Source: Telluria mixta | GTDB taxonomy: Bacteria; Pseudomonadota; Gammaproteobacteria; Burkholderiales; Burkholderiaceae_D | NCBI RefSeq assembly: GCF_029223865.1 | Contig: NZ_CP119520.1 | Coordinates: 4,712,001-4,776,000 of the forward strand | Reading direction: 5' to 3' | Length of the DNA: 64,000 nt | Shown: piece after piece, positions 1-8,051 of the stretch | How the letters are laid out: each line of letters begins with the position of its first letter | Position numbering within the stretch: position 1 is the stretch's first letter | Translations under genes and position numbers: made by a program | Notes under the pieces: generated by a model | What the model was told of the DNA's origin: nothing | Databases searched by the model: none | What the model saw: only the letters and a program-made list of their open reading frames with translations

Positions 1-1048
1 CGCGTACGACAAGCGAATGTTGCAGGGTGCGCGAACCCGGGGCGCCGCCGGCCAAACGCTCCAGCAGCAGGTTCGCAGCCTCTGCCCCAAGTTCGAACAT
101 CGGCTGGGCAATCGTTGTCAAGGCCGGCTCGAACACCTGGGATAGCGGAATATTGTCGAAACCGACTACGGCAATGTCTTCCGGCACGCGCCGACCGGCT
201 CGGCGGAACGCTTTGATCGCGCCGATGGCGAGCGTGTCGGAAACGGCGAACACGCTGGTAGGCGGCGATTCCTGGGCCAGCAGCGCACCCGCCGCCTCCA
301 TGCCGAAGCTATAGTCCGTACCGCGCGCGATCCGTATCAACTGTGGTTCGATCACGAGGCCCGCGCGGCGTAACGCCATCTCGTAACCGGCGCGGCGCTG
401 GCGTGCCCACGCGTAATTCTCGTCTGCGCCGAGCAGGGCGATGCGCCTATGTCCCCGGTTGATCAGGTATTGCACAGCATCGACGGCAGCCTGTTCGTGG
501 TCGATGCTTACGTGCGGTACATGACTCTCTGGATTGAATTCCGAGCACGAGACCCACGGCAGGTTGGGCACGTCTCTCAGGACACGCGGGAGGTCGTGGT
601 AGTTGGCCAGGCTGATCACGCCGTCGACCAAGCGGTTGTACAGGATGTCAAGTGAGTGGCCCTCGCGCGCCAGCGTGTCGGGCGCGCCGCTGAGCACGAT
701 GTTATAGCCCTGCCGGCGCGCCACTGATTCGATGCCCTTGACGGTTTCGGAAAAAAACGGATTGGCGAAGTCTGGCATCAGCACCAGCAACAGGTGACTT
801 TCGCCCCGCATCAGGCTGCGCGCGAACATATTGGCCCGGTAGCCGAGCGCCTCTACGGCTGCCTCGACGCGTTCTCGTGTGTGGGCGTTCACTGGCTTGC
901 TGGAATTAAGCACGCGCGAGACAGTGGCGATGGAAACCCCGGCATATTCTGCGACGGCATTGATCGACGCCGCTTTTGTAGTGTTGTGCGTGCCAACGTT
1001 TACGTCAGTGGGCGGGGAGCGCATGTCGGTGGGGCGTTTGGCGGGCAT
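1..1048 (-). CDS. LacI-family transcriptional regulator (3' end cut by window edge)
   Basis: Sugar-responsive DNA-binding repressor or activator. The reading frame starts at the ATG complementary to 1046-1048 (MPAKRPTDMRS) and stays open to base 1, so about 349 residues are visible and the C-terminus is missing. A classical LacI helix-turn-helix lies at about residues 29-70 (INAVAEYAGVSIATVSRVLN, then a hinge with ALGYRANMFARSL), followed by a periplasmic-binding-protein-like sensor domain (LLLVLMPDFANPFFSETVKG; SVFAVSDTLAIGAIKAFR). The N-terminus carries about 25 extra residues before the HTH, so a start nearer the HTH is possible. It is divergent from the TonB receptor at 2231 and the sugar genes beyond, and two inverted repeats lie just upstream of it. 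Control of those genes is inferred from position only. Confidence 0.9.
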   Translation of the reverse strand, partial: MPAKRPTDMRSPPTDVNVGTHNTTKAASINAVAEYAGVSIATVSRVLNSSKPVNAHTRERVEAAVEALGYRANMFARSLMRGESHLLLVLMPDFANPFFSETVKGIESVARRQGYNIVLSGAPDTLAREGHSLDILYNRLVDGVISLANYHDLPRVLRDVPNLPWVSCSEFNPESHVPHVSIDHEQAAVDAVQYLINRGHRRIALLGADENYAWARQRRAGYEMALRRAGLVIEPQLIRIARGTDYSFGMEAAGALLAQESPPTSVFAVSDTLAIGAIKAFRRAGRRVPEDIAVVGFDNIPLSQVFEPALTTIAQPMFELGAEAANLLLERLAGGAPGSRTLQHSLVVR

Positions 1049-1095
1049 TAGAGTGAGATCGAAAATCCGTGTCGGAGGAAAAGGCTTACCTAATA

Positions 1096-1130
1096 TACCT
1101 GAATCCGATATCACAGAGACACTTCAGGTA
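1096..1130. promoter_or_regulatory. Inverted repeat upstream of the LacI-type gene
   Basis: TACCTGAA at 1096-1103 is repeated as its exact reverse complement TTCAGGTA at 1123-1130, 19 bases apart. It sits about 50 bases upstream of the LacI-family start. It may be an operator for autoregulation or part of the divergent promoter. The role is inferred. Confidence 0.45.
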
Positions 1131-1134
1131 TTGA

Positions 1135-1162
1135 TTTTATCGATGCGTACCTATCGATAAAA
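1135..1162. promoter_or_regulatory. Perfect 10-bp inverted repeat, candidate LacI-family operator
   Basis: TTTTATCGAT (1135-1144) and ATCGATAAAA (1153-1162) are perfect inverted arms around an 8-base spacer. It lies about 87 bases upstream of the LacI-family start codon, in the divergent intergenic region. LacI-family proteins bind such dyads, so this is the best operator candidate for the adjacent regulator. Binding is inferred. Confidence 0.5.
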
Positions 1163-1324
1163 TGATATCCAGCATAGTGGGAAAAGGCATGGGAAAGCCG
1201 ATAAGATAACTTTCATGGATTTTTCCCGGTAGGAAAAATGATGTTTGGAAGACCGCACGTCATCAAGGAGACTCTCATGTACGTACCCCTGTTCACCTCA
1301 TGGTGCTGGCATTCCTGATCTGAT

Positions 1325-1690
1325 CAGCCGATACAGATGACCACTACTCGCTGCTCCTGATCCAGACACCTCATTTCTTGAAGGGCTCCGAGCATGTCGT
1401 CTTCCACATGGAAGCCCCGATGGAGGTACTGCAGGCCGGCACGCGCTTCTTGAACAAAGGCTACCGGTCGTTGGGGGGGCAGGCCGCCACAAGACGGGCT
1501 CGAACCGGTTCTGGCACTTCAGTAGCCCGCCTGCCACGTCGACTGCGACTCCGTATAGATTTGCATGACAACGCCTGGACCGCGCGTGCCGTGCCGATGA
1601 GCGCGAACGCCTCGCAACTGTCCTTTTCCAGCGGTGCGACAAATGGGCGCCGGCTGGACCGCCGCCGTCGCGGACGAACGGCACTGAGAC
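1325..1690 (+). pseudogene. Remnant of a VOC extradiol dioxygenase gene (3' third only)
   Basis: This stretch matches the end of the intact VOC dioxygenase gene at 45393-46340. 'LLIQTPHFLKGSEHVVFHME' parallels 'FLIQTPPFMKGCEHFTFHMG', then AGTRFLNKGYRS, then after frame slips DLHDNAWTARAVPMSANASQL parallels DLHDEMWTARAVPMSADASQL. The copy lacks the N-terminal two thirds, has frameshifts around 1475-1555, and at the iron-ligand site reads CHVDCDSV followed by a stop where the intact copy has CHVEYD. It cannot make an active enzyme. A short ATG reading frame after a good AAGGAG site at 1277 ends after 13 codons just before the homology begins. Confidence 0.8.
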
Positions 1691-1752
1691 GGAATACGGC
1701 CACAACAAATGCAGGGTTTCAAGGCCGCCTCGACGCGAACAAGGAGACAAAC

Positions 1753-2168
1753 ATGGCAGCACCCATCAACAAGGTACTTATTATCGACGGCGGCTTTTCT
1801 GGTATGGCCGCCGCCATCGAACTGCGCAAGCACGGCATCGATGTCGAACTGCTTGAGCTCAACCAGGACTGGCGTTCGTACGGCGCCGGCAACAACATGG
1901 CCGGCGCCAGCATGTGCGTGCAACCTCAACCCGGCGTAATGGACGCGTTCATGGAAGAGAGCGCGGCATCGAACAGCGTCGATGGCTACATTGCGACCGG
2001 CTGCAGAGCGGCCAGACTGCCGACGCCGAGCATCGCCGGCCACGACGTGCCGGGCGATTGCGCGATCATGCGCGCTTCGCTGGCGCGTATTCTCGCCGAT
2101 GTCACTCGTGCGTCCGGTACCCATATGCGCCGAGACGCTGACGGCGCTCGTCGCCCCGATTCGAGGAG
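1753..2168 (+). pseudogene. Remnant of an FAD-dependent monooxygenase gene (internally deleted)
   Basis: The open frame from ATG 1753 (MAAPINKVLIIDGGFSGMAA) closely matches the first about 130 residues of the intact monooxygenase at 46712-47842 (MACPVNKVLIIGGGFSGMAA; ELRKHGIDVELLELNQDWRS versus QLRKRGIEVDLVEIDPGWRS). The dinucleotide-binding GGGFSG reads DGGFSG. After ASGTHMR the sequence jumps to the last few codons of the gene (ACGCTGACGGCGCTCGTCGC parallels ACGCTCGCGGCACTGGCCGC), so about 700 bases are missing, including the GD motif and most of the substrate domain. The Rieske gene that separates the two intact genes is also absent here. Non-functional. Confidence 0.85.
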
Positions 2169-2174
2169 CTATCC

Positions 2175-2215
2175 ATGAGCATCCCGTTCATCGAGCTGTC
2201 GTTGCCGGACGAGTC
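2175..2215 (+). pseudogene. First codons of a cyclase-family gene, fused to the TonB receptor leader
   Basis: GAGGAGCTATCC followed by ATG at 2175 (MSIPFIELSLPDES) parallels GAGGAGCTACCG and the start MTRKFIDLSIYLEN of the intact cyclase gene at 47853. Homology stops after about a dozen codons and the GGAGACAAC ribosome binding site of the TonB receptor follows. It marks one deletion end-point. Confidence 0.6.
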
Positions 2216-2230
2216 ACACACGGAGACAAC

Positions 2231-4372
2231 ATGAGTCAGTCAGCATTACCTTTGCATCGATTGAACGTTCTTGTGGCACTGTTCGCCGCGGCCCCGCTCC
2301 CGTACGCCGCCGCTGTCACTCTTGCGCCGGAAGCGGCCGATACGCCGCTGAGCGTGGTCGTCGTCAGCGCCACGCGCGCCGAGCACACGAGCTTCGACCT
2401 GCCGGCCGCCATCGACGTCGTCGACGCGGACCGCATCGGCGCCGCCCAGCCGCGCGTCAACGCGTCCGAGGCGCTGGCCGCCGTGCCGGGACTCGTCGTG
2501 CAAAACCGCCAGAACTATGCGCAGGACCTGCAGATCTCGTCGCGCGGCTTCGGCGCGCGCTCGGCGTTCGGCGTGCGCGGCGTGCGCCTCGTCGCCGACG
2601 GCATCCCAGCCACCATGCCGGACGGCCAGGGCCAGGCCGCGACGTTCAATCTCGACATGGCCGAGCGCATCGAAGTCCTGCGCGGCCCCTTCTCCACCTT
2701 GTACGGCAACCACGCCGGCGGGGTGATACAACTGTTCACGCGTGATCCACGCGGCGCGCCCTATATCGAAACGAATGTCTCCGCCGGCAGCGACGGCATG
2801 CGCAAGCTTGATGTCAACACGGGCGGCAAACAGGGCGCCTTCGGCTGGCTGCTGGACGGCTCGCGTTTCGAGACGGACGGCTACCGCGCCCACAGCGCCG
2901 CCACGCGCGACCAGGCCTATGCCAAACTGACGTTCGACACGTCCGTCACAGGCAAGTTGACCGTGACGGCGAGCGGCTTGCGCCAGGACGACACGCAGGA
3001 CCCGCTCGGCGTGACGTGGGCCACGTTCCAGCACGACCCGCGCGCGGGCGAGATCGACACGACGGATACGCAGACGCCCAAGCGCACCCTGGCCGACCGC
3101 TACGACACCCGTAAAAGCATCCACCACACGCAGGTCGGCCTCGCGTGGGACGAGAAGTTCGGCCAGGACCGCCTGCACGTCGCGGTCTACGGCGGCAACC
3201 GCAGCGTGATCCAGTACCAGTCCTTCTCGAAGGCGTTCCAGGCCCCGGCCAGCCATTCCGGCGGCGTGGTCGATTTCGACCGCGATTTTTATGGTATCGA
3301 CGCGAACTGGCTGATGGTGCGCCCGCTCGGCGATGGGAGTCTCCGCACGACCGTCGGCCTGGAAGCCGGTAAATCGAACGATGCCCGCAAGGGGTACGAG
3401 AACTACGTCGGCACCACGTTCGGCGTGAAGGGGAACCTGCGCCGCGACGAGGAAGACGAGGTGCGCAACGTCGATCCTTACCTGCAGCTGGAATGGGAGC
3501 GTGGACAGTGGGTGTTCACGGGCGGCCTGCGCCACAGCCGCGTGAGCTTCGACGTGGACGACCACTATCTCGCGAACGGCAACGACGGCGGCAGCGTCGA
3601 CTACCGCCACACGACGCAGCTGCTCGGCGCACTGTACAAGGTCACGCCGACATTGAACGTCTATGCCAGCGCGGCGCGCGGCTTCGAGACGCCGACGCTG
3701 AACGAAGTCTTTTACTCGGGCACGGGCAACGGCTTCAACTACCGCCTCGGCGCGGCCACGAGCACGCAGCTGGAGCTTGGGGCCAAGGCCCTGATCGGCC
3801 AGGACGTGCGCGTCAATGCGGCCCTGTTCCAGGTGCGCACGCACGACGAGCTGGTCGTCGACAGTTCGAGCGGCGGCCGCACCACCTACCGCAACGCGAG
3901 CGCCACCCTGCGCCAGGGCCTGGAACTGTCGCTCGACGCCGACCTGCGCGCAGGGTTCTCCGCCCGCGTGGCGGCCACGGTGCTGCGCGCGATCTACGAC
4001 GAGGCGTTCACCGGCGTCGCCGAAGGCAACCGCCTGCCGGGCGTGCCGCGAACGAGCCTGTTCGGCGAACTGGCGTGGAAGGATGCGGACGGCCGCCTGC
4101 AGGCCGCGCTGGAGACCATCGCCAGCGGCAAGGTCTACCCGGACGACGCCAACGCGGCGACGCCGGCGCCGGGCTACGCGATCGTCAACGCGCGGGTACA
4201 GGCCAGCCAGCCGCTGGGCGCGTGGCGCGTGCGCGAGTACGCGCGCGTGAACAACGTGTTCGACCGCACGTACGTCGGCTCCGTCATCGTCGGCGACAGC
4301 AACAAGCGCTATTACGAGGCGGCGCCGGGCCGCAACTGGGTGCTGGGCGCCAGCGTCCAGTATCAATTCTGA
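2231..4372 (+). CDS. TonB-dependent outer-membrane receptor
   Basis: Outer-membrane beta-barrel receptor of 713 residues that would import a scarce ligand using TonB energy. The start is ATG 2231 behind GGAGACAAC; the frame is open further upstream only through pseudogene debris. A signal peptide (LNVLVALFAAAPLPYAAA) precedes a TonB-box-like segment (TPLSVVVVSATR), the plug domain with GVRGVRLVADGIPATMPDGQ and IEVLRGPFSTLYGNHAGGVI (about residues 125-175), and a barrel ending in an aromatic residue (ASVQYQF). The family resembles FecA/BtuB-type receptors; the ligand is unknown. Its position next to sugar genes and ring-cleavage remnants suggests a plant glycoside or phenolic rather than iron, but that is inference. 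Confidence 0.9.
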   Translation: MSQSALPLHRLNVLVALFAAAPLPYAAAVTLAPEAADTPLSVVVVSATRAEHTSFDLPAAIDVVDADRIGAAQPRVNASEALAAVPGLVVQNRQNYAQDLQISSRGFGARSAFGVRGVRLVADGIPATMPDGQGQAATFNLDMAERIEVLRGPFSTLYGNHAGGVIQLFTRDPRGAPYIETNVSAGSDGMRKLDVNTGGKQGAFGWLLDGSRFETDGYRAHSAATRDQAYAKLTFDTSVTGKLTVTASGLRQDDTQDPLGVTWATFQHDPRAGEIDTTDTQTPKRTLADRYDTRKSIHHTQVGLAWDEKFGQDRLHVAVYGGNRSVIQYQSFSKAFQAPASHSGGVVDFDRDFYGIDANWLMVRPLGDGSLRTTVGLEAGKSNDARKGYENYVGTTFGVKGNLRRDEEDEVRNVDPYLQLEWERGQWVFTGGLRHSRVSFDVDDHYLANGNDGGSVDYRHTTQLLGALYKVTPTLNVYASAARGFETPTLNEVFYSGTGNGFNYRLGAATSTQLELGAKALIGQDVRVNAALFQVRTHDELVVDSSSGGRTTYRNASATLRQGLELSLDADLRAGFSARVAATVLRAIYDEAFTGVAEGNRLPGVPRTSLFGELAWKDADGRLQAALETIASGKVYPDDANAATPAPGYAIVNARVQASQPLGAWRVREYARVNNVFDRTYVGSVIVGDSNKRYYEAAPGRNWVLGASVQYQF

Positions 4373-4489
4373 GAGGGGGAAGTGCCGTCGTGTCGCGATC
4401 AGAACAAGTGTCGCCGCTCCCCACGCTTTTGCGATCCGGGACGGCAAGCAGGTTATCGATATTGCGAAACTGGCCGGAAGGCGATTGCC

Positions 4490-4516
4490 GAAATCGTTAT
4501 AAATTTTTCCGATTTC
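4490..4516. promoter_or_regulatory. Inverted repeat GAAATCG-N13-CGATTTC in the AraC-gene promoter, conserved in a second copy
   Basis: GAAATCG (4490-4496) and CGATTTC (4510-4516) are perfect inverted arms with centres two helical turns apart. The 45-base block 4483-4527 that contains them recurs with one mismatch at 29455-29499, ahead of a decayed copy of the same gene. The surrounding DNA has diverged much more, so the block looks like a selected operator or promoter element, probably for autoregulation of the AraC-type gene 65 bases downstream. Confidence 0.6.
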
Positions 4517-4580
4517 CTGACACATCCTTCAATTTCCCAATGCTACTATTCTTGCATAACGCAAACGAGGACACCGCAGA

Positions 4581-5468
4581 ATGAGCATGCTCGTCAATGG
4601 CGTGGGTAGCGTTACTGCCCAGGCACTGGCAAGGGACCGGAAAGACATTGGGTCCGCCGGCGCGGAGCTTAGTGTCAGGCATGAGAAATGTGCTAATTTT
4701 TTTGCCGAGCATGGCATCTCGACACCGAGCCTGCTGTTCGATACGTTGTCCGATACCTACTATTTTGCCAAAAACCGCGCCGGCCAGTTCGTTTGGGGTA
4801 ACCGTCTGCTGCAGGAAAAGCACTCGCTGCTTGACGTCAACGACATCATCGGCAAGACCGACCACGACTTCTTCCGACGCGATATCGCTGACCGTATCCG
4901 TGCCGACGACCTCTCTGTCATGGAGCGCGGCGTTATCGTCAAGGACAAGCTGGAGGTGATCGGTGGCGACAATGGCGAACTGACCTGGCTGTTCACGACC
5001 AAGGCGGCGATCCGTAACAGCCAGGGCGAAGTGGTCGGCATTGAAGGCTTCTCGCGCGACGCGCAGCGCTCGCAGGACGTGATCGCCCCGTTTCGCGAAT
5101 TCAAGGCCTGCATCGAATACCTGCAAGAACACCTGATGGACAGCGTCAGCATAGACCATCTGGCCAAGCTGTCGTGCATGTCGCTGTCGACGTTCGAGCG
5201 CAAGTTCAAGCAGCACTTTGCACTCACTCCGAAACAGTACATCCTGCACATGAAAGTGCACGAGGCGTGCCGCCTGCTGCCTACCGCGAACAGCATCGCG
5301 CGCGTTGCAATGGAGACGGGATTCGGCGGCCAGAGTTATTTCACGAAGCAGTTCCGCAGCGTGGTGGGTATCACGCCCAAGCAGTACCAGCTATCGCTGG
5401 CGGCCGAACGCGCCTCGACGGTGCGGCGCGGCGCGGCCCGACCGGCGAACAGGGCGCAGCAAACGTAG
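4581..5468 (+). CDS. AraC-family transcriptional regulator with N-terminal PAS domain
   Basis: DNA-binding regulator of 295 residues. An N-terminal PAS-like sensor (about residues 50-155: TLSDTYYFAKNRAGQFVWGN, DIIGKTDHDFF, TTKAAIRNSQGEVVGIEGFS) is followed by a C-terminal AraC double helix-turn-helix (DSVSIDHLAKLSCMSLSTFE; VAMETGFGGQSYFTKQFRSV, ending in GITPKQYQ). Start ATG 4581 follows a weak GAGGACA. It is flanked by the TonB receptor and the sugar-processing genes, and is the likely regulator of one or both. Its promoter and first about 110 codons also exist as a decayed copy at 29.4-29.8 kb. Confidence 0.92.
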   Translation: MSMLVNGVGSVTAQALARDRKDIGSAGAELSVRHEKCANFFAEHGISTPSLLFDTLSDTYYFAKNRAGQFVWGNRLLQEKHSLLDVNDIIGKTDHDFFRRDIADRIRADDLSVMERGVIVKDKLEVIGGDNGELTWLFTTKAAIRNSQGEVVGIEGFSRDAQRSQDVIAPFREFKACIEYLQEHLMDSVSIDHLAKLSCMSLSTFERKFKQHFALTPKQYILHMKVHEACRLLPTANSIARVAMETGFGGQSYFTKQFRSVVGITPKQYQLSLAAERASTVRRGAARPANRAQQT

Positions 5469-5537
5469 CGGAGGTAGCAATCGCAATACCCCGACAGACA
5501 TACGCCGCGCCGGTTATGTCGGCGAGAACCCGGCGCC

Positions 5538-5568
5538 GTGAACCTTTCGGGATCGCGGCAAGGTTCAC
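5538..5568. terminator. 9-bp hairpin between the AraC gene and the sugar operon
   Basis: GTGAACCTT (5538-5546) pairs perfectly with AAGGTTCAC (5560-5568) around a 13-base loop. No T-run follows, so it could be a factor-dependent or processing hairpin or an operator for the next gene rather than an intrinsic terminator. Confidence 0.35.
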
Positions 5569-5617
5569 GCCGTAGTCGAAGAATTCTGAACCGCAAAAGA
5601 ACACTACTGGAGACACG

Positions 5618-6478
5618 ATGAAACAAGCAATCAAAGCAACTGTGCTCATGACCCTGCTGGGCGCCGCGTGCGCGTCGCACGCAGCCGGCGCCCACGCCGA
5701 GCCGAAGGTCGGCGTGCAACTGTGGTCCGTGAAGGACGAGATCAAGCAGGACTTCGAAGGCACGCTGATCAAGATCGCCCAGCTGGGCATCCAAGGCGTG
5801 GAATTCGCCGGCGTTCTCGGTCCGTACGAGAACAATCCGGCGGGCCTGAAGGCCTTCCTGGCCAAAAACCGGCTCGAGTGCGCCGGGGCCCATACGCGAT
5901 TCAGTGCGCTGGAAGGCGCCCAGTTCGACAAGTTGGTCGCGTACTACGAGGCGGTCGGCTGCAAGAACCTCGTGATCTCGATGGACAAGCGTGGCGCGAC
6001 GCCAGGAGAGGCCGCCGAGATGAGCAAAGAGCTGTCCGCGATGCAGGCCAAGCTCGCCGCAAAAGGCATGCGCATCGGCTACCACAACCACGAGCAGGAA
6101 ATGATCGGCGACGTCGGCAGCACCCCGTGGGACGTGATCGCCAAAAACACGCCGAAGGGCGTCATCATGCAGCAGGACGTGGGCTGGACCACGTACGCCG
6201 GCAAGGATCCTATCCACTACGTGAACGCATACCCGGGCCGCACCTATACGACCCACTTCAAGGCCAAGTTCGTCAAAGGCGCGACCGGCGGCACGCCGAT
6301 CATCGGCCAGGACAAGACGGACTGGATCGGCCTGACGAAAGCCGTCGAGCAGGTCGGCGGCACCGACTGGATCATCATCGAGCAGGAAGAGTATCCGAAG
6401 GGCATGGGGCAACTGGAGGCGGTGACAGCATCCTACAAGGGGCTGAAATCCGTGCTGGATACGGTCAACGCCAAGTAA
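5618..6478 (+). CDS. Secreted sugar phosphate isomerase/epimerase-like TIM-barrel protein
   Basis: Protein of 286 residues of the xylose-isomerase/AP-endonuclease-2 TIM-barrel superfamily. Conserved pieces are VGVQLWSVKDEIKQDFEGTL, GIQGVEFAG, RIGYHNHEQE, a QQDVGW strand and a terminal IIIEQEEYP, which usually supply metal ligands (His, Glu, Asp). Unusually it has a Sec signal peptide (MKQAIKATVLMTLLGAACAS, then HAAG), so it acts in the periplasm. RBS GGAGAC precedes ATG 5618. Such secreted members occur next to Gfo/Idh/MocA oxidoreductases and are thought to act on oxidised sugars or 3-keto-glycosides. It heads a probable operon with the ABC transporter genes. Substrate unknown. Confidence 0.85.
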   Translation: MKQAIKATVLMTLLGAACASHAAGAHAEPKVGVQLWSVKDEIKQDFEGTLIKIAQLGIQGVEFAGVLGPYENNPAGLKAFLAKNRLECAGAHTRFSALEGAQFDKLVAYYEAVGCKNLVISMDKRGATPGEAAEMSKELSAMQAKLAAKGMRIGYHNHEQEMIGDVGSTPWDVIAKNTPKGVIMQQDVGWTTYAGKDPIHYVNAYPGRTYTTHFKAKFVKGATGGTPIIGQDKTDWIGLTKAVEQVGGTDWIIIEQEEYPKGMGQLEAVTASYKGLKSVLDTVNAK

Positions 6479-6502
6479 TCACCCACTTTGCCAAAGTAGC
6501 GG

Positions 6503-6531
6503 CCGACGTTACTACGTACTTGTAACGTCGG
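6503..6531. promoter_or_regulatory. Perfect 10-bp hairpin before the sugar ABC transporter genes
   Basis: CCGACGTTAC (6503-6512) and GTAACGTCGG (6522-6531) form a perfect stem with a 9-base loop in the 79-base gap. There is no following T-run, so an intercistronic mRNA-processing or stabilising element, or an operator, is more likely than a terminator. Confidence 0.5.
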
Positions 6532-6557
6532 TCGAAGCTGCAACCTTCTATGAAACC

Positions 6558-8051
6558 ATGAGTCTCTCTGTCCGTTTCAACAACATCGTCAAGGATTTCG
6601 GTCCCGTGCGCGTGCTGCATGGCGTCGACTTCGCGCTCAAGCCCGGGCGCGTCGTCGGCCTGCTCGGGGAGAACGGCGCGGGCAAGTCGACCCTGATGAA
6701 GATCCTGGCCGGCTATGAGCGCGTCACGGCCGGCCAGCTGCTCATCGATGGCGTGCCTCGCCACTTCGCTGACGCGCGCGAAGCGGAAAAGCTGGGCATT
6801 AGCCTGATCCACCAGGAATTCAACCTGGCCGAGCACCTGACGATCGCCCAAAACATTTTCCTCGGCCATGAAAAGACGCGCGGTCTGCTCCTCGACCGCG
6901 AGGCGATGTCACGCGAGGCGGCCACTTACCTTGCGCAGGTGGGCCTCGACGTCGATCCGGACACGCGCGTGTCGGAACTGATCGTCGCCGAAAAGCAGCT
7001 CGTCGAAATCGCCAAGGCGCTTTCCCGCAAGGCCCGCCTCCTTATCATGGACGAACCGACGGCCAGCCTTTCGCCCGGCGAGACGGTCAGACTGTTCGAG
7101 CTGATGTCCCGTCTGAAAAGCGAAGGTGTGACCATCGTCTACATTTCGCACAAGCTCGACGAGATGGAAGCGCACACCGACGAAGTCGTCGTCATGCGCG
7201 ATGGGAGCTTCGTCACGCGCGCCGCCACGGCCGACGTCGATCGCCGCCAGATGGCCAACCTGATGGTCGGCCGCGATGTGTCCGACATGTTCCCGCCAAA
7301 GAAGTACGTGACGCCCGATGCGCCCGCGCTGCTACGCGTGACAGACCTGATCGTACCTGGGTGGGTCGAGAACCTCTCGTTTGAAGTGCGCGCCGGCGAG
7401 ATTCTCGGCTTCGCGGGCCTGGTTGGTGCCGGCCGCACGGAAGCGTTCGAGGCGCTGCTCGGCCTGCGCAAAAAGAGCGCGGGGCTCGTCGAACTGGAGG
7501 GGCGCGCCGTCGACATCCGCGATCCGCGCGACGCCATGGAGTTGGGTTTTACCTACCTGTCCGAGGACCGCAAGGGCAAGGGCCTGCACGTGGATCTCGG
7601 GCTGCGCGAAAACCTGACCATGATGACGCTGGAGAAGTACGCACATCCATGGCTCGACCTGAATGCCGGTCGCGCCGCGCTCGACAAGGCGATCCACGAT
7701 TTCGGCATCCGCCTGCGCGATCGGGACTGCGCGGCCCGTTCCCTCTCCGGCGGCAACCAGCAGAAGCTCGCGTTGGCGAAGTACTTGCATTCGAACCCAC
7801 GCGTGATCGTGCTGGACGAGCCTACGCGCGGTGTAGACGTCGGCGCCAAGCGCGACATCTATGCATTGATACACCGCCTGGCGGCGGAAGGTCGCGCCGT
7901 CGTCGTCATCTCGTCCGAACTGATCGAACTGATCGGTCTATCGCACCGGGTCGCTGTGCTGCACGGTGGCCACCTGCAGGCCATGCTTGGACCGGACCAA
8001 CTCACCGAAGAAAACCTGATCGCCCATGCAACCAACACCCACCACTCCTAG
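6558..8051 (+). CDS. Sugar ABC transporter ATP-binding protein (two ABC domains)
   Basis: Energises uptake of a monosaccharide or glycoside. It has 497 residues, the normal length for the RbsA/XylG/MglA class. The first domain has a canonical Walker A ([12 protein letters not shown], about residue 38) and Walker B ([11 protein letters not shown]). The second has the degenerate Walker A typical of this class ([12 protein letters not shown]), signature [15 protein letters not shown] (about residue 397) and Walker [18 protein letters not shown] 6558 has no strong ribosome binding site; translation may depend on the upstream hairpin-containing message. It overlaps the permease gene by 26 bases, so the two are translationally linked. 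Confidence 0.95.
   Translation: MSLSVRFNNIVKDFGPVRVLHGVDFALKPGRVVGLLGENGAGKSTLMKILAGYERVTAGQLLIDGVPRHFADAREAEKLGISLIHQEFNLAEHLTIAQNIFLGHEKTRGLLLDREAMSREAATYLAQVGLDVDPDTRVSELIVAEKQLVEIAKALSRKARLLIMDEPTASLSPGETVRLFELMSRLKSEGVTIVYISHKLDEMEAHTDEVVVMRDGSFVTRAATADVDRRQMANLMVGRDVSDMFPPKKYVTPDAPALLRVTDLIVPGWVENLSFEVRAGEILGFAGLVGAGRTEAFEALLGLRKKSAGLVELEGRAVDIRDPRDAMELGFTYLSEDRKGKGLHVDLGLRENLTMMTLEKYAHPWLDLNAGRAALDKAIHDFGIRLRDRDCAARSLSGGNQQKLALAKYLHSNPRVIVLDEPTRGVDVGAKRDIYALIHRLAAEGRAVVVISSELIELIGLSHRVAVLHGGHLQAMLGPDQLTEENLIAHATNTHHS

Noticed and set aside
1519..2124. 201-residue minus-strand frame over the remnant region
   Set aside because: It exists only because the decayed plus-strand genes retain high third-position GC; no family similarity.
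2246..4525. 759-residue minus-strand open frame opposite the TonB receptor
   Set aside because: It is a GC-driven antisense shadow; Arg/Ala/Val-rich, no domain, and the plus frame is a clear TonB receptor.
3493..4584. 363-residue plus-strand frame in the TonB barrel region
   Set aside because: Arg/Gly-rich alternative frame inside the receptor gene; a shadow.
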